Source: Nitrospirota bacterium (lineage in GTDB: Bacteria > Nitrospirota > Nitrospiria > Nitrospirales > UBA8639). From it: a stretch of 6,409 bases of DNA. The DNA lies in contig JAOUQB010000151.1 in assembly GCA_029879555.1 (NCBI GenBank), forward strand, positions 1 through 6,409, written 5' to 3'. Positions 1 to 5,932 of the stretch are shown here, one piece after another (the stretch's first letter is position 1; each line of letters begins with the position of its first letter). Both the position numbers and the translations under genes were made by a program. Under the pieces are notes generated by a model. The model made no database searches and was not told the origin of the DNA. It worked only from the letters and a program-made list of their open reading frames with translations.

Positions 1-1
1 G

Positions 2-262
2 TTTGATGACACCAAGAACACGCTTAATCGGAACAAACATGGAATTGATTTTGATGAGGCCAAGGCTCTGTGGCATGACCCTCATCGGTTGGAAATTCCT
101 ACGAAAACTGAAGATGAGCCTCGGTGGGTGGTCATCGGGAAAATTGGGCTTAAACATTGGTCGGCTATTGTGACGGTTCGACAGGATCGAATCCGGCTCA
201 TTTCCGTACGGCGGGCTCGAACAGAGGAGGTTGGATTGTATGAAAGCGAAAACCTTGGATAA
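2..262 (+). CDS. brnT: BrnT-like toxin of a type II toxin-antitoxin system, 5' end outside window
   Basis: The reading frame is open from the first bases and stops at TAA 260-262, giving 86 visible residues. The pattern fits the BrnT family: an N-terminal FDDTKN...NRNKHGIDFDEA stretch, a central beta-rich part with WVVIGKIG and IVTVR, and a C-terminal RLISVRRARTEEVGLYE close to the family signature RIISARRA.R.E...Y. BrnT proteins are usually about 90-95 residues, so probably only a handful of N-terminal residues and the start codon are missing. Known members are RelE-fold ribonucleases that slow growth by cutting RNA and are neutralised by BrnA; that activity is inferred here. The gene overlaps the downstream antitoxin gene by 23 bases, the usual toxin-first order for this family. 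The promoter lies outside the window. Confidence 0.85.
   Translation, partial: FDDTKNTLNRNKHGIDFDEAKALWHDPHRLEIPTKTEDEPRWVVIGKIGLKHWSAIVTVRQDRIRLISVRRARTEEVGLYESENLG
223..230 (+). promoter_or_regulatory. Ribosome binding site of the antitoxin gene, inside the toxin gene
   Basis: AGAGGAGG is a strong Shine-Dalgarno sequence lying within the toxin coding region. The nine-base spacing selects the ATG at 240 and rules out the TTG at 231. A strong internal site is consistent with the antitoxin being made in excess of the toxin. Confidence 0.75.
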
Positions 263-470
263 AAAATTTGAGTCTGGGGAAGATATTGTCGCGTATTTGG
301 ACCTGGAGAATGCCAAACGCCAGGGCCAAGGGCAACGCCGGGTGAATGTAGATTTCCCTGTGTGGATGATTGACTCGTTAGACAATGAAGCTCGGCGATT
401 GGGTGTGACGCGTCAGGCGGTCATTAAGGTGTGGATTGCTGAAAAGCTCAAGGAAGTTGCCGTTTCGTAA
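240..470 (+). CDS. brnA: BrnA/CopG-like ribbon-helix-helix antitoxin
   Basis: A 76-residue protein that starts inside the end of the toxin gene. Residues about 33-40 (RRVNVDFP) form the expected beta ribbon. Residues 42-56 (helix A, including DSLDNEARRLG) and 58-70 (helix B, RQAVIKVWIAEKL) complete a ribbon-helix-helix fold, with the VTRQAVIK turn typical of CopG/BrnA antitoxins. The N-terminal 30 residues, with FESGEDIVAYLDLENAKR, are the likely toxin-binding part. Family members bind and inhibit BrnT and repress their own operon; both roles are inferred here. The ATG at 240 is preferred over the in-frame TTG at 231 because AGAGGAGG at 223-230 sits nine bases before the ATG but directly abuts the TTG. 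It could equally be named a generic CopG-family antitoxin. Confidence 0.85.
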   Translation: MKAKTLDKKFESGEDIVAYLDLENAKRQGQGQRRVNVDFPVWMIDSLDNEARRLGVTRQAVIKVWIAEKLKEVAVS

Positions 471-559
471 AAGCGATTGTGAGATTTTTACAGTACAATC
501 TTCAAAAACTCAAATCAGGTTTTTGCCGACATCGTTCTCCATTGAAGGTGTTCCCTCAT

Positions 560-606
560 GTGGGGGTTTCACCCCTCACCTTGGTCCTCTCCCCTGAGGG
601 GCGAGG
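560..606. repeat. REP-like element: two adjacent GC-rich stem-loops
   Basis: Two inverted repeats lie side by side in the gap between two convergent genes. The first pairs 560-566 with 573-579 (seven pairs, one a G-T wobble). The second pairs CCTCTCCCC (586-594) with GGGGCGAGG (598-606) around a TGA loop, eight of nine pairs matching. The acccctcacc...cctctcccc...gggg.gagg pattern resembles intergenic palindromic repeats scattered in many bacterial genomes. It may also slow or end transcription from both sides, but neither strand has a proper T-run after the stem, so a simple intrinsic terminator is not supported. The rest of 471-638 shows nothing recognisable. Whether the element recurs in the genome cannot be seen from one window. 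Confidence 0.6.
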
Positions 607-638
607 AGAAATTGGAAGAGTGGCCGCGGCTGTGGAGG

Positions 639-2156
639 TTACTGCTGGGTGTACCAGCGGAAACCGGCGGATTCTTTGAAGGCGGGTTGTTGACCGATGC
701 TCATGCCGCCGGGTTTTTCGAGCAGCATGACTTTAAAATCCCAGAGGCCGAACCAGGCGGGGTCTAAAATATTGTGGTAGTGGAGGCCGGTGAGTTTCGG
801 GAGAAGATCTCCCAAAGCGGTATCCAATTCTTTTTCGGTGTAGGCGCGGACAGAAAAGGGTTTTTTCAATTCACCGCAAATACGCCGCAGCGTATAGGCG
901 GCTCCAGTGCAGAGCACCTGAGTATCAGGCTTCATGCCCAGCAGTTGAGGTAGAGTGCAATATTGTTCTCGAAATCCCAGCCATTTGGCGGCATGACGCA
1001 GATGGCTAAATTGGACTTCATATTCGGTGTGACCGGGCAATTTGACGGGCGACGGCCAATCCTCTTCGATACCGAATTCCACTAAAATTGCGCGCCCACC
1101 GGGTTTCAACACCCGCCAAACTTCCTGCAAAAATTGAAGGGCGCCGTAATTGAAAATGACTTCGTCAGGGTAGGGAGGTTTGAGCGGCAGACGCATGCGC
1201 CGAATGAGGTCTAAGGCGTCCTCATGTTGTGGGTTCTCGCCTTTAAACATGAGCAGTTCGTCGCTTGAAAATTGAACGGGTGTCATGTCGGCCAGGTTTT
1301 CATTATCGATGAGGAGATCGACGGAATTGTCCGCTAAGGGCATGCGTTCGGCATTGGCTTGAATGGCGGTGGCTGTCCAGCCGGCTTGTCGGGCCAGCGA
1401 TGTTTGTGACCCAAGGAAGGGGCCAGTCAGATCCAGGAACGTGTACTGAATGCCTTTTCGTTCTTCGGCAGAGAGCTCTCCGGCTAGTTCCTTAGAGACA
1501 TACCCCAGCCCGGCACCGACTTCCACGATACGTTTGGGTTTGGGAGAGAGCCACCCCATTTGCCGTAAGGTTTTCCCCAGGAGTCGTCCATAGGTTGTCC
1601 CGTTCATCGCCTCGCAGGGTTCGCGGAAGAGATGGGAGACCGTGGTTTCGATGAGTTCAAAATGCCCGTGGGGGCCTTGTATCCCTTGGACATGAAAGGT
1701 AGACAAATGATCTTCCGTTTCGGCTTTGACGTTTTGATGCCAGCCTTGCCGGACTTTTTGGAGTAAGAGATCCCATTTCGCCTCGGCACTGTGGCCACTG
1801 GGTGGTTCAGTGCCATAGTAGGCCAGAGAAAACCGTGGTTGCGCCCACCGTTCTAAATGCCAGCGCCCATTGTGCTGAGTGGGGCTGCACACCCATTTGC
1901 CGTATTGATTCAGCAATGCCCCAATGGTCAGGCGGCCATCCATCGCGCCGAGCAACGTCGCGCCCATACGGTTTAACTTCACAAGCGGCAGTTCTTCATC
2001 CAGCGGAGCGACCCACCATTCCTCCGGCCCATGCTGATAAATCACAATATCGGGCATGCGCCACGCGCGTTGGTTGAGCAGGGCCTCGTCCAAGACTTGT
2101 GGGCCTATCTCAAGCCACGGATCGGCTGTTGGGTCTGTGAGGGCGGGTTCGGTCAT
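639..2156 (-). CDS. PqqD-like domain fused to a class I SAM-dependent methyltransferase
   Basis: A 505-residue soluble protein without signal peptide. Residues about 33-90 look like a PqqD-type peptide-binding domain: a short beta region (WWVAPLDEELPLVKLNRMG) followed by TLLGAMDGRLTIGALLNQYG, matching the family pattern of a 'lN..ga.ll..lDG..ti..ll' helix. Residues about 205-365 form a Rossmann methyltransferase with motif I RIVEVGAGLGYVS (209-221), an acidic residue after beta 2 (LDLTG, Asp242), NAERMPLADNSVDLL (268-282) and the late VWRVLKPGGRAILVEF motif (346-361). About 50 residues (285-335) are inserted in the catalytic fold, and a C-terminal region of about 130 residues has no recognised domain. 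PqqD-like domains normally present a peptide to a modifying enzyme, so a peptide or peptidyl substrate is possible but unproven. The start is uncertain: the ATG at 2156 has no clear Shine-Dalgarno sequence, and a TTG at 2195 would add 13 residues. No precursor peptide or radical SAM gene is visible nearby. Confidence 0.8.
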   Translation of the reverse strand: MTEPALTDPTADPWLEIGPQVLDEALLNQRAWRMPDIVIYQHGPEEWWVAPLDEELPLVKLNRMGATLLGAMDGRLTIGALLNQYGKWVCSPTQHNGRWHLERWAQPRFSLAYYGTEPPSGHSAEAKWDLLLQKVRQGWHQNVKAETEDHLSTFHVQGIQGPHGHFELIETTVSHLFREPCEAMNGTTYGRLLGKTLRQMGWLSPKPKRIVEVGAGLGYVSKELAGELSAEERKGIQYTFLDLTGPFLGSQTSLARQAGWTATAIQANAERMPLADNSVDLLIDNENLADMTPVQFSSDELLMFKGENPQHEDALDLIRRMRLPLKPPYPDEVIFNYGALQFLQEVWRVLKPGGRAILVEFGIEEDWPSPVKLPGHTEYEVQFSHLRHAAKWLGFREQYCTLPQLLGMKPDTQVLCTGAAYTLRRICGELKKPFSVRAYTEKELDTALGDLLPKLTGLHYHNILDPAWFGLWDFKVMLLEKPGGMSIGQQPAFKESAGFRWYTQQ

Positions 2157-2301
2157 ATCGGTTGCATGGTGTATGGAGGTCAAAGAGAGCTGCAAGGGTA
2201 CCCGAACTCTTTGAGAGGCTGCAACCTGAAAAAAGTGAAAAGGGAGAAGTCAGGAGTGGAAAGTGAAGATTTAAGGAAGACTTCGGATAGCCCTCTTTTG
2301 G

Positions 2302-2970
2302 TCATTGGGGTTTTTGGGCGAGGATGCTGGCAAAGGCGGCGTGCCCGGTGTCGACTTCCTGATAGCGGAGGACTCGCAGGCCGGGGAGCATGGTCAAGAG
2401 TTCGTTCGGTTGTAAGAGCCAGGCTTTGTTAAATCGGGACCGATACGTGAGATGATCGATCGTATAGGTTTCAATGAGGGCCATGCCTCCCGGTTTCAGC
2501 GCTGCCGCAATTTTGGAAAAGAGATCCCGTTGAAAGTAGTAGGTGCACAGAATCACATCGTAGGTGTTGGCTGGTATCTCATACATTTCAAGATCAGCGA
2601 TAACCGTGTTGATCGTCGTTCCAGATTCAGTCGCTAAGGCTTTGGCTTTTTTCAGCCCTTCCTCTGAAATATCCACCCCAGTGACGTGAAACCCCTTGGT
2701 TGCCAGAAAGACGCCGTTGCGTCCTTCGCCCATGGCCAGGTCCAGCACCTGGCCTTGGGGTAGCAAGTCGATATGGTCTTGCAAAAAGGGAATGGCCTCC
2801 CGGCCAAATAGATATTGTTCAGTGGCGTATTTTTGATCCCAACGGATGTGATCCTCTTCAGATGCGATTAAAAAAAGAGGAGAGGAAACAAAACACACGA
2901 TGAGTGTCAGGGCGGGAATCATCCATTTACCAATCGGGTGCCATGGGATCCTGTGAGGGTTTTTAGCCAT
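2302..2970 (-). CDS. TehB-like class I methyltransferase with N-terminal signal or membrane anchor
   Basis: A 222-residue protein. Residues 1-16 are basic (MAKNPHR...GK) and residues about 17-37 are hydrophobic (MIPALTLIVCFVSSPLFLIAS), forming a signal peptide or signal anchor. LIVC is not a good lipobox because the residue before Cys is Val. The catalytic part follows directly with the TehB/thiopurine-type opening HIRWDQKYATEQYLFG. Motif I is VLDLAMGEGRNGVFLA (75-90), the acidic ribose-binding residue is in VTGVDIS (Asp100), then YDVILCTYYFQ (137-147) and LKPGGMALIETYT (158-170). The substrate cannot be read from sequence. The start at 2970 is supported by GGAG about a dozen bases upstream and by avoiding overlap with the divergent gene; a longer frame to 3189 exists but lacks family-like sequence. 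Both in-frame Met codons near the start keep the hydrophobic segment. The gene is 145 bases upstream of the next minus-strand methyltransferase start and could be co-transcribed with it. Confidence 0.82.
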   Translation of the reverse strand: MAKNPHRIPWHPIGKWMIPALTLIVCFVSSPLFLIASEEDHIRWDQKYATEQYLFGREAIPFLQDHIDLLPQGQVLDLAMGEGRNGVFLATKGFHVTGVDISEEGLKKAKALATESGTTINTVIADLEMYEIPANTYDVILCTYYFQRDLFSKIAAALKPGGMALIETYTIDHLTYRSRFNKAWLLQPNELLTMLPGLRVLRYQEVDTGHAAFASILAQKPQ

Positions 2971-2991
2971 CGGTCGGTCTCTCCGAGTGAA

Positions 2992-3021
2992 ATGATATTG
3001 CGTCCTGTGGATGATACCCAA
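2992..3021 (-). promoter_or_regulatory. Possible sigma-70-type promoter for the exported methyltransferase
   Basis: On the minus strand, TTGGGT (3016-3021) lies 18 bases before TATCAT (2992-2997), a five-of-six match to the -10 consensus. The -35 is weak, matching mainly in TTG. It would give a leader of about 15 bases that still contains the ribosome binding site. This is consensus matching by eye only. Confidence 0.3.
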
Positions 3022-3117
3022 GAATGGTACCTGAGGGCCTGATGGCTCGCAAAGGACCAGTTGAAAATTTCTCATTCCTTCCTCATTGGACAGTAGTCTT
3101 TCCCCGAGGTCAGTGGG

Positions 3118-3123
3118 TATGAT
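3118..3123 (+). promoter_or_regulatory. Possible -10 box for the CopD-like gene
   Basis: TATGAT matches five of six -10 consensus bases and ends 36 bases before the start codon at 3160. No convincing -35 is found 16-18 bases upstream; TTGGAC at 3086-3091 is 26 bases away, too far for a standard promoter. It may need an activator, or it may be chance. Confidence 0.25.
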
Positions 3124-3159
3124 TGGGAAATGGCCATTAGAAGAGAATGGAGTTGAGAG

Positions 3160-3639
3160 ATGCCTGCGTACCTTGTGACTTGGATACATTTAGTGGCGGC
3201 GATGACGTTTATTGGGGGCTGGTTGTTTTTTCAATTAGCCGTAAGGCCCAGCTTGCTCGAAGGAAAGACCAAGACTCCGTCGAAAGAGGCCTTGGAGCTT
3301 ACCCAGAAGATGGGGCAACGATTTAAAACGGTCGGTTGGGTGAGTCTGATGGTGCTCATTTTTACGGGAGCCTCTCAATTGCTGGATGAAAGTGGGTCGG
3401 CACGGATTGAAACGAGCTGGGGGTTGATCATGATGTTCAAGCTCTTTATCTTTGCCTTTGTCGGGGGATTGATTTTCGTTCACGATCTGATCCTGGATCC
3501 CTATGGCGCTCTCGCCAAGAGTCAGCGGGCCGAAACGTCACCCCTGTTATTTTCCGGAAAAGTTGTGTGGGTTCAACGCGCGATTCTCTTGCTCAGTTTG
3601 GTCGTCCTTGGCATTGCGGTCTATCTTACTTCCCTCTAA
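3160..3639 (+). CDS. CopD-like four-helix integral membrane protein
   Basis: A 159-residue protein with four predicted membrane helices at about residues 5-29, 56-74, 87-109 and 138-157. The opening YLVTWIHLVAAMTFIGGWLF, with His10 in helix 1 and the FIGG motif, is typical of the CopD/DUF2269-like membrane domain. A second histidine lies at the end of helix 3 (FVHDLILDP, His108), after a Lys at the start of that helix (MMFKLF). In related membrane proteins such paired histidines can bind heme or copper, so a redox or metal role is possible but only inferred. It is shorter than full CopD proteins and has no fused partner domain. The start is well supported by GGAG at 3149-3152, seven bases before ATG. 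It is transcribed divergently from the exported methyltransferase, with 189 bases between starts. No copper-resistance partner (CopC, CopA) is visible in the window. Confidence 0.72.
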   Translation: MPAYLVTWIHLVAAMTFIGGWLFFQLAVRPSLLEGKTKTPSKEALELTQKMGQRFKTVGWVSLMVLIFTGASQLLDESGSARIETSWGLIMMFKLFIFAFVGGLIFVHDLILDPYGALAKSQRAETSPLLFSGKVVWVQRAILLLSLVVLGIAVYLTSL

Positions 3640-3788
3640 TTCCTCTTTGTCGTTCGGCTTCGTTCCCAGGGTGCCGCCTATTTTTATGAGTGGTATGGTG
3701 ATTCTCCATGCATTTTTTCCCAAAAGTAGAATGATGAGGAAGAGGGCGTACCTGGGTTATCCCGAGATTTATCTTTGAAGGTGCCTCC

Positions 3789-4346
3789 ATGTCGGGCCTA
3801 ACTCGTGAAGACATTGTACGTCAGCTCCGTGAAAGGATTGTGGCCTTTGCGACATCTCGTGGGGTAAGAGAGAGCGCTGAAGATTTTGCTCAGGATGTCT
3901 TGATGGTGTTGCATGAAAAATATCCTCATGTGACCGAATTGACCGAGTTGGTTCCGTTATCGTTTCAAATTCTCCGGTATAAAATGCTGGATCAGCATCG
4001 AAAAATGATGAGGCGAGGCGAATACAATCAAGAATCGATCGACGATCATCCGTTGGTCGATTCCAGCGATGATCCGTCCATACAAGTCGAGCAGAAGGAA
4101 CGGGTGACGCAATTGATCGCTGCGCTTCAACAATTGGGTGAACGGTGCCAAAAGCTCTTTCGATTGAAATTAGAAGGACATACCTTCCCAGAAATTTTGA
4201 ACATTTTTGGGGAACGCTCCATCAATACGATTTACACCTGGGATTCCCGGTGTCGTAAGCAGCTTCTGGCTCTGATGGGAGGGCACTGGGAGGCCCAACC
4301 TATTGGTGGGAACGTTCAGAGACGCAAAAGAGAGACGGAGGGGTAA
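3789..4346 (+). CDS. ECF-type sigma-70 family RNA polymerase sigma factor
   Basis: A 185-residue protein with only sigma regions 2 and 4. Region 2 covers about residues 10-75, including SAEDFAQDVLMVLHEKY (29-45), the DFAQDV core-binding motif of region 2.2, and the region 2.3/2.4 stretch SFQILRYKMLDQHRKM (58-73). A variable linker with acidic SIDDHPLVDSSDD (83-95) follows. Region 4 spans about 104-162: LIAALQQLGERCQKLFRLKLEG leads into the helix-turn-helix TFPEILNIFGE..SINTIYTWDSRCRKQL. Such factors direct RNA polymerase to stress or envelope-response genes and are normally held inactive by a partner encoded next door, which fits the gene overlapping it by one base. GAAGGTG about five bases before ATG serves as a modest ribosome binding site. 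No convincing ECF-type GGAAC/CGTC promoter is visible in 3640-3788, so autoregulation is not supported from sequence alone. The subgroup cannot be assigned by eye. Confidence 0.85.
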   Translation: MSGLTREDIVRQLRERIVAFATSRGVRESAEDFAQDVLMVLHEKYPHVTELTELVPLSFQILRYKMLDQHRKMMRRGEYNQESIDDHPLVDSSDDPSIQVEQKERVTQLIAALQQLGERCQKLFRLKLEGHTFPEILNIFGERSINTIYTWDSRCRKQLLALMGGHWEAQPIGGNVQRRKRETEG

Positions 4347-5836
4347 TGTCTAAATCGTGGGAACAGATCCTCGGTGGCTATGCCACGGATACACTGACTG
4401 AGGAAGAAAAACGTCAATTGTTTGAGGCGGCTCTTCATGATCAGGCGTTGTTTGATACCTTGGCTGATGAAGAGGCGTTGAAAGCCCTGTTAGCTGATCC
4501 ACAGGCCCGTCAGCAAATTCTGGAAAGTCTGCACGCCTCTGGGATTTCGCAAGAAACCGTGGCATCTCGCCCTAGGCGGGTGCGTTGGTTCCGCCGGCCG
4601 TCAACTCTTGCCTGGGCCGGCAGTCTGGCGGCCATGGGCCTGGCTCTTATTTTTGGTTGGCAGATGGAAAAAGACTGGGCCCCACTTATTCAGCAAGAGC
4701 AGGAAGTTGAACGTTCGGTGTCTGAAAAGAAGGTGAAAGATGACAAGCAAGAAGCCTTCCGAGCCTTACCGGCACCCCTGGAAAATCGAGAACAGGTGGC
4801 TGCGCTTCAGTCAAGGGATGAAATCCCGTTTCCAAGTGTGGCGAAGCTTCCATCTGTTCCTGCGGTTGTGCCGGAAGCCGATGATGATAGGGCTGATATG
4901 GCCGAGAGCGTCGATCATCTTCGGCAGGTTCAGGGCGCGTTGGAGGAGTATAGGCGAGTGCCAGAAGAGGAGGGTGGTCCCTTATCCCCATTCATGGAGG
5001 ACCAGGTCGTTCAAGATTCGAAGGCATTCGTCGATGCTAGTCAATCTCAGGTTGAGCCACAAGTTCAACCATCAATCATGCCAGAAGCAGATGAGGTTGG
5101 TCAGTCAGAGGCTTTTAAATTGGCACCTGCCCGTGAGCTGGCTGCGGCCCAAGTTGCTAAAGAAGAGCCTCTCCCGCCACCGGGTGCGCTGGATCTGTTT
5201 TATGCCGGGATTGGGGCAGATAAGCAAAAAACCCTTGAAAGCAAGCTTGATTCAAAGAATCAAACTTTCGCGAAGGTCTCTAATGAAGTATCCATGTCTG
5301 AGGCCAAAGAGGAAAACTCTCTGATTACCCAAGGAAACAGGGTCGGTGGTGAGGCTCTTATTCAACGGGCTAAGGGAATTCGGTACAGCTTTCTTCGGAC
5401 TTCGGCAAAGAAGGAAGAGGAATTGGCAGATGGGCAGAACATTACCGGTGATTGGAGGGACGTTCGCTTAGCCATTGAGCCCAACGAAGCCGGGTTTCTT
5501 TATGTCTTTGCTCACGTAGGAATGGGGAAATGGCAACAAATCGAGGGAACAACCCGGCTGGAGCGCCGGGGTAATCCCGAGGATGGCAATGTCCAGGCCT
5601 TCCAATCTGTGGAATTTCGTTTAGGTGTCATCACCAATAGATTTGGGCAATTAGTGATTTCATCAGTGGTGGTGTTGCTGTCTCCCACTGCCATAGAAAA
5701 TGTTGGCAAATGGCTTAATGGCAGTGTGAGCTTGTCGGAATTGCAGATTGAGCGTACGGATGATTCCGTTTATGTGGTTCGCCCGAACCCAACCCTTGAT
5801 ACGCCCTTACGTGTGGATATTACTCTCGAAGAATAA
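4346..5836 (+). CDS. Predicted single-pass membrane anti-sigma factor with large periplasmic sensor region
   Basis: A 496-residue protein whose ATG overlaps the sigma factor stop (TAATG), implying translational coupling; GGAGGGG at 4337-4343 is a close-set ribosome site. Residues 1-65 are a helical cytoplasmic domain (GGYATDTLTEEEKRQLFEAA, ADEEALKALLADP). A basic stretch RPRRVRWFRRP (75-85) precedes one membrane helix (about 87-106), predicting an N-in, C-out topology. Residues about 110-335 are low complexity, rich in Glu, Gln, Pro and Val, likely a flexible stalk. Residues about 340-496 form a beta-rich domain containing GIRYSFLRTSAK, DVRLAIEPNEAGFLYVFAH and VYVVRPNP, which recalls DUF4384-type domains. 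The anti-sigma role is inferred from operon position, size and topology. The protein has no cysteine, so a zinc-binding anti-sigma fold is excluded. The signal it senses is unknown. Confidence 0.7.
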   Translation: MSKSWEQILGGYATDTLTEEEKRQLFEAALHDQALFDTLADEEALKALLADPQARQQILESLHASGISQETVASRPRRVRWFRRPSTLAWAGSLAAMGLALIFGWQMEKDWAPLIQQEQEVERSVSEKKVKDDKQEAFRALPAPLENREQVAALQSRDEIPFPSVAKLPSVPAVVPEADDDRADMAESVDHLRQVQGALEEYRRVPEEEGGPLSPFMEDQVVQDSKAFVDASQSQVEPQVQPSIMPEADEVGQSEAFKLAPARELAAAQVAKEEPLPPPGALDLFYAGIGADKQKTLESKLDSKNQTFAKVSNEVSMSEAKEENSLITQGNRVGGEALIQRAKGIRYSFLRTSAKKEEELADGQNITGDWRDVRLAIEPNEAGFLYVFAHVGMGKWQQIEGTTRLERRGNPEDGNVQAFQSVEFRLGVITNRFGQLVISSVVVLLSPTAIENVGKWLNGSVSLSELQIERTDDSVYVVRPNPTLDTPLRVDITLEE

Positions 5837-5932
5837 GAGAGGATGTGAGAACCGGAACCCGGACGTGAGGAAAGTCTACCGAGGGTGAGGAGGATAAGAA
5901 TTGTAAAGGAGAATAAAGGAAGAATCCGCCCG

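Noticed and set aside
231..239. TTG start of the antitoxin at 231
   Set aside because: The Shine-Dalgarno sequence ends at base 230, leaving no spacing; ATG at 240 has ideal spacing.
506..525. AT-rich inverted repeat ending in a T-run after the antitoxin gene, a possible terminator
   Set aside because: The stem is only about five pairs, four of them A-T, so it is too weak to call.
1802..2432. Plus-strand open frames at 1802-2077 and 2031-2432
   Set aside because: Both run antisense to the two methyltransferase genes, have no recognisable domain and no supporting ribosome site.
2971..3189. 5' extension of the exported methyltransferase to an upstream ATG at 3189
   Set aside because: The added 73 residues look like translated promoter DNA, would overlap the divergent CopD-like gene, and the ATG at 2970 has a good ribosome site and begins a signal-like sequence.
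3640..3788. Promoter upstream of the sigma factor gene
   Set aside because: TTGTCG and TATTTT are present but 26 bases apart, and no ECF-type GGAAC plus CGTC pair was found on the plus strand.
4740..5324. A 194-codon open frame inside the anti-sigma gene
   Set aside because: It lies in a shifted frame of a well supported gene over its low-complexity stalk, gives a protein of biased Lys/Arg/Ser composition and has no family-like motif.
5854..5870. Small CCGG/CCGG hairpin after the anti-sigma gene
   Set aside because: The stem is four pairs with no T-run following, so it is not a supportable terminator.
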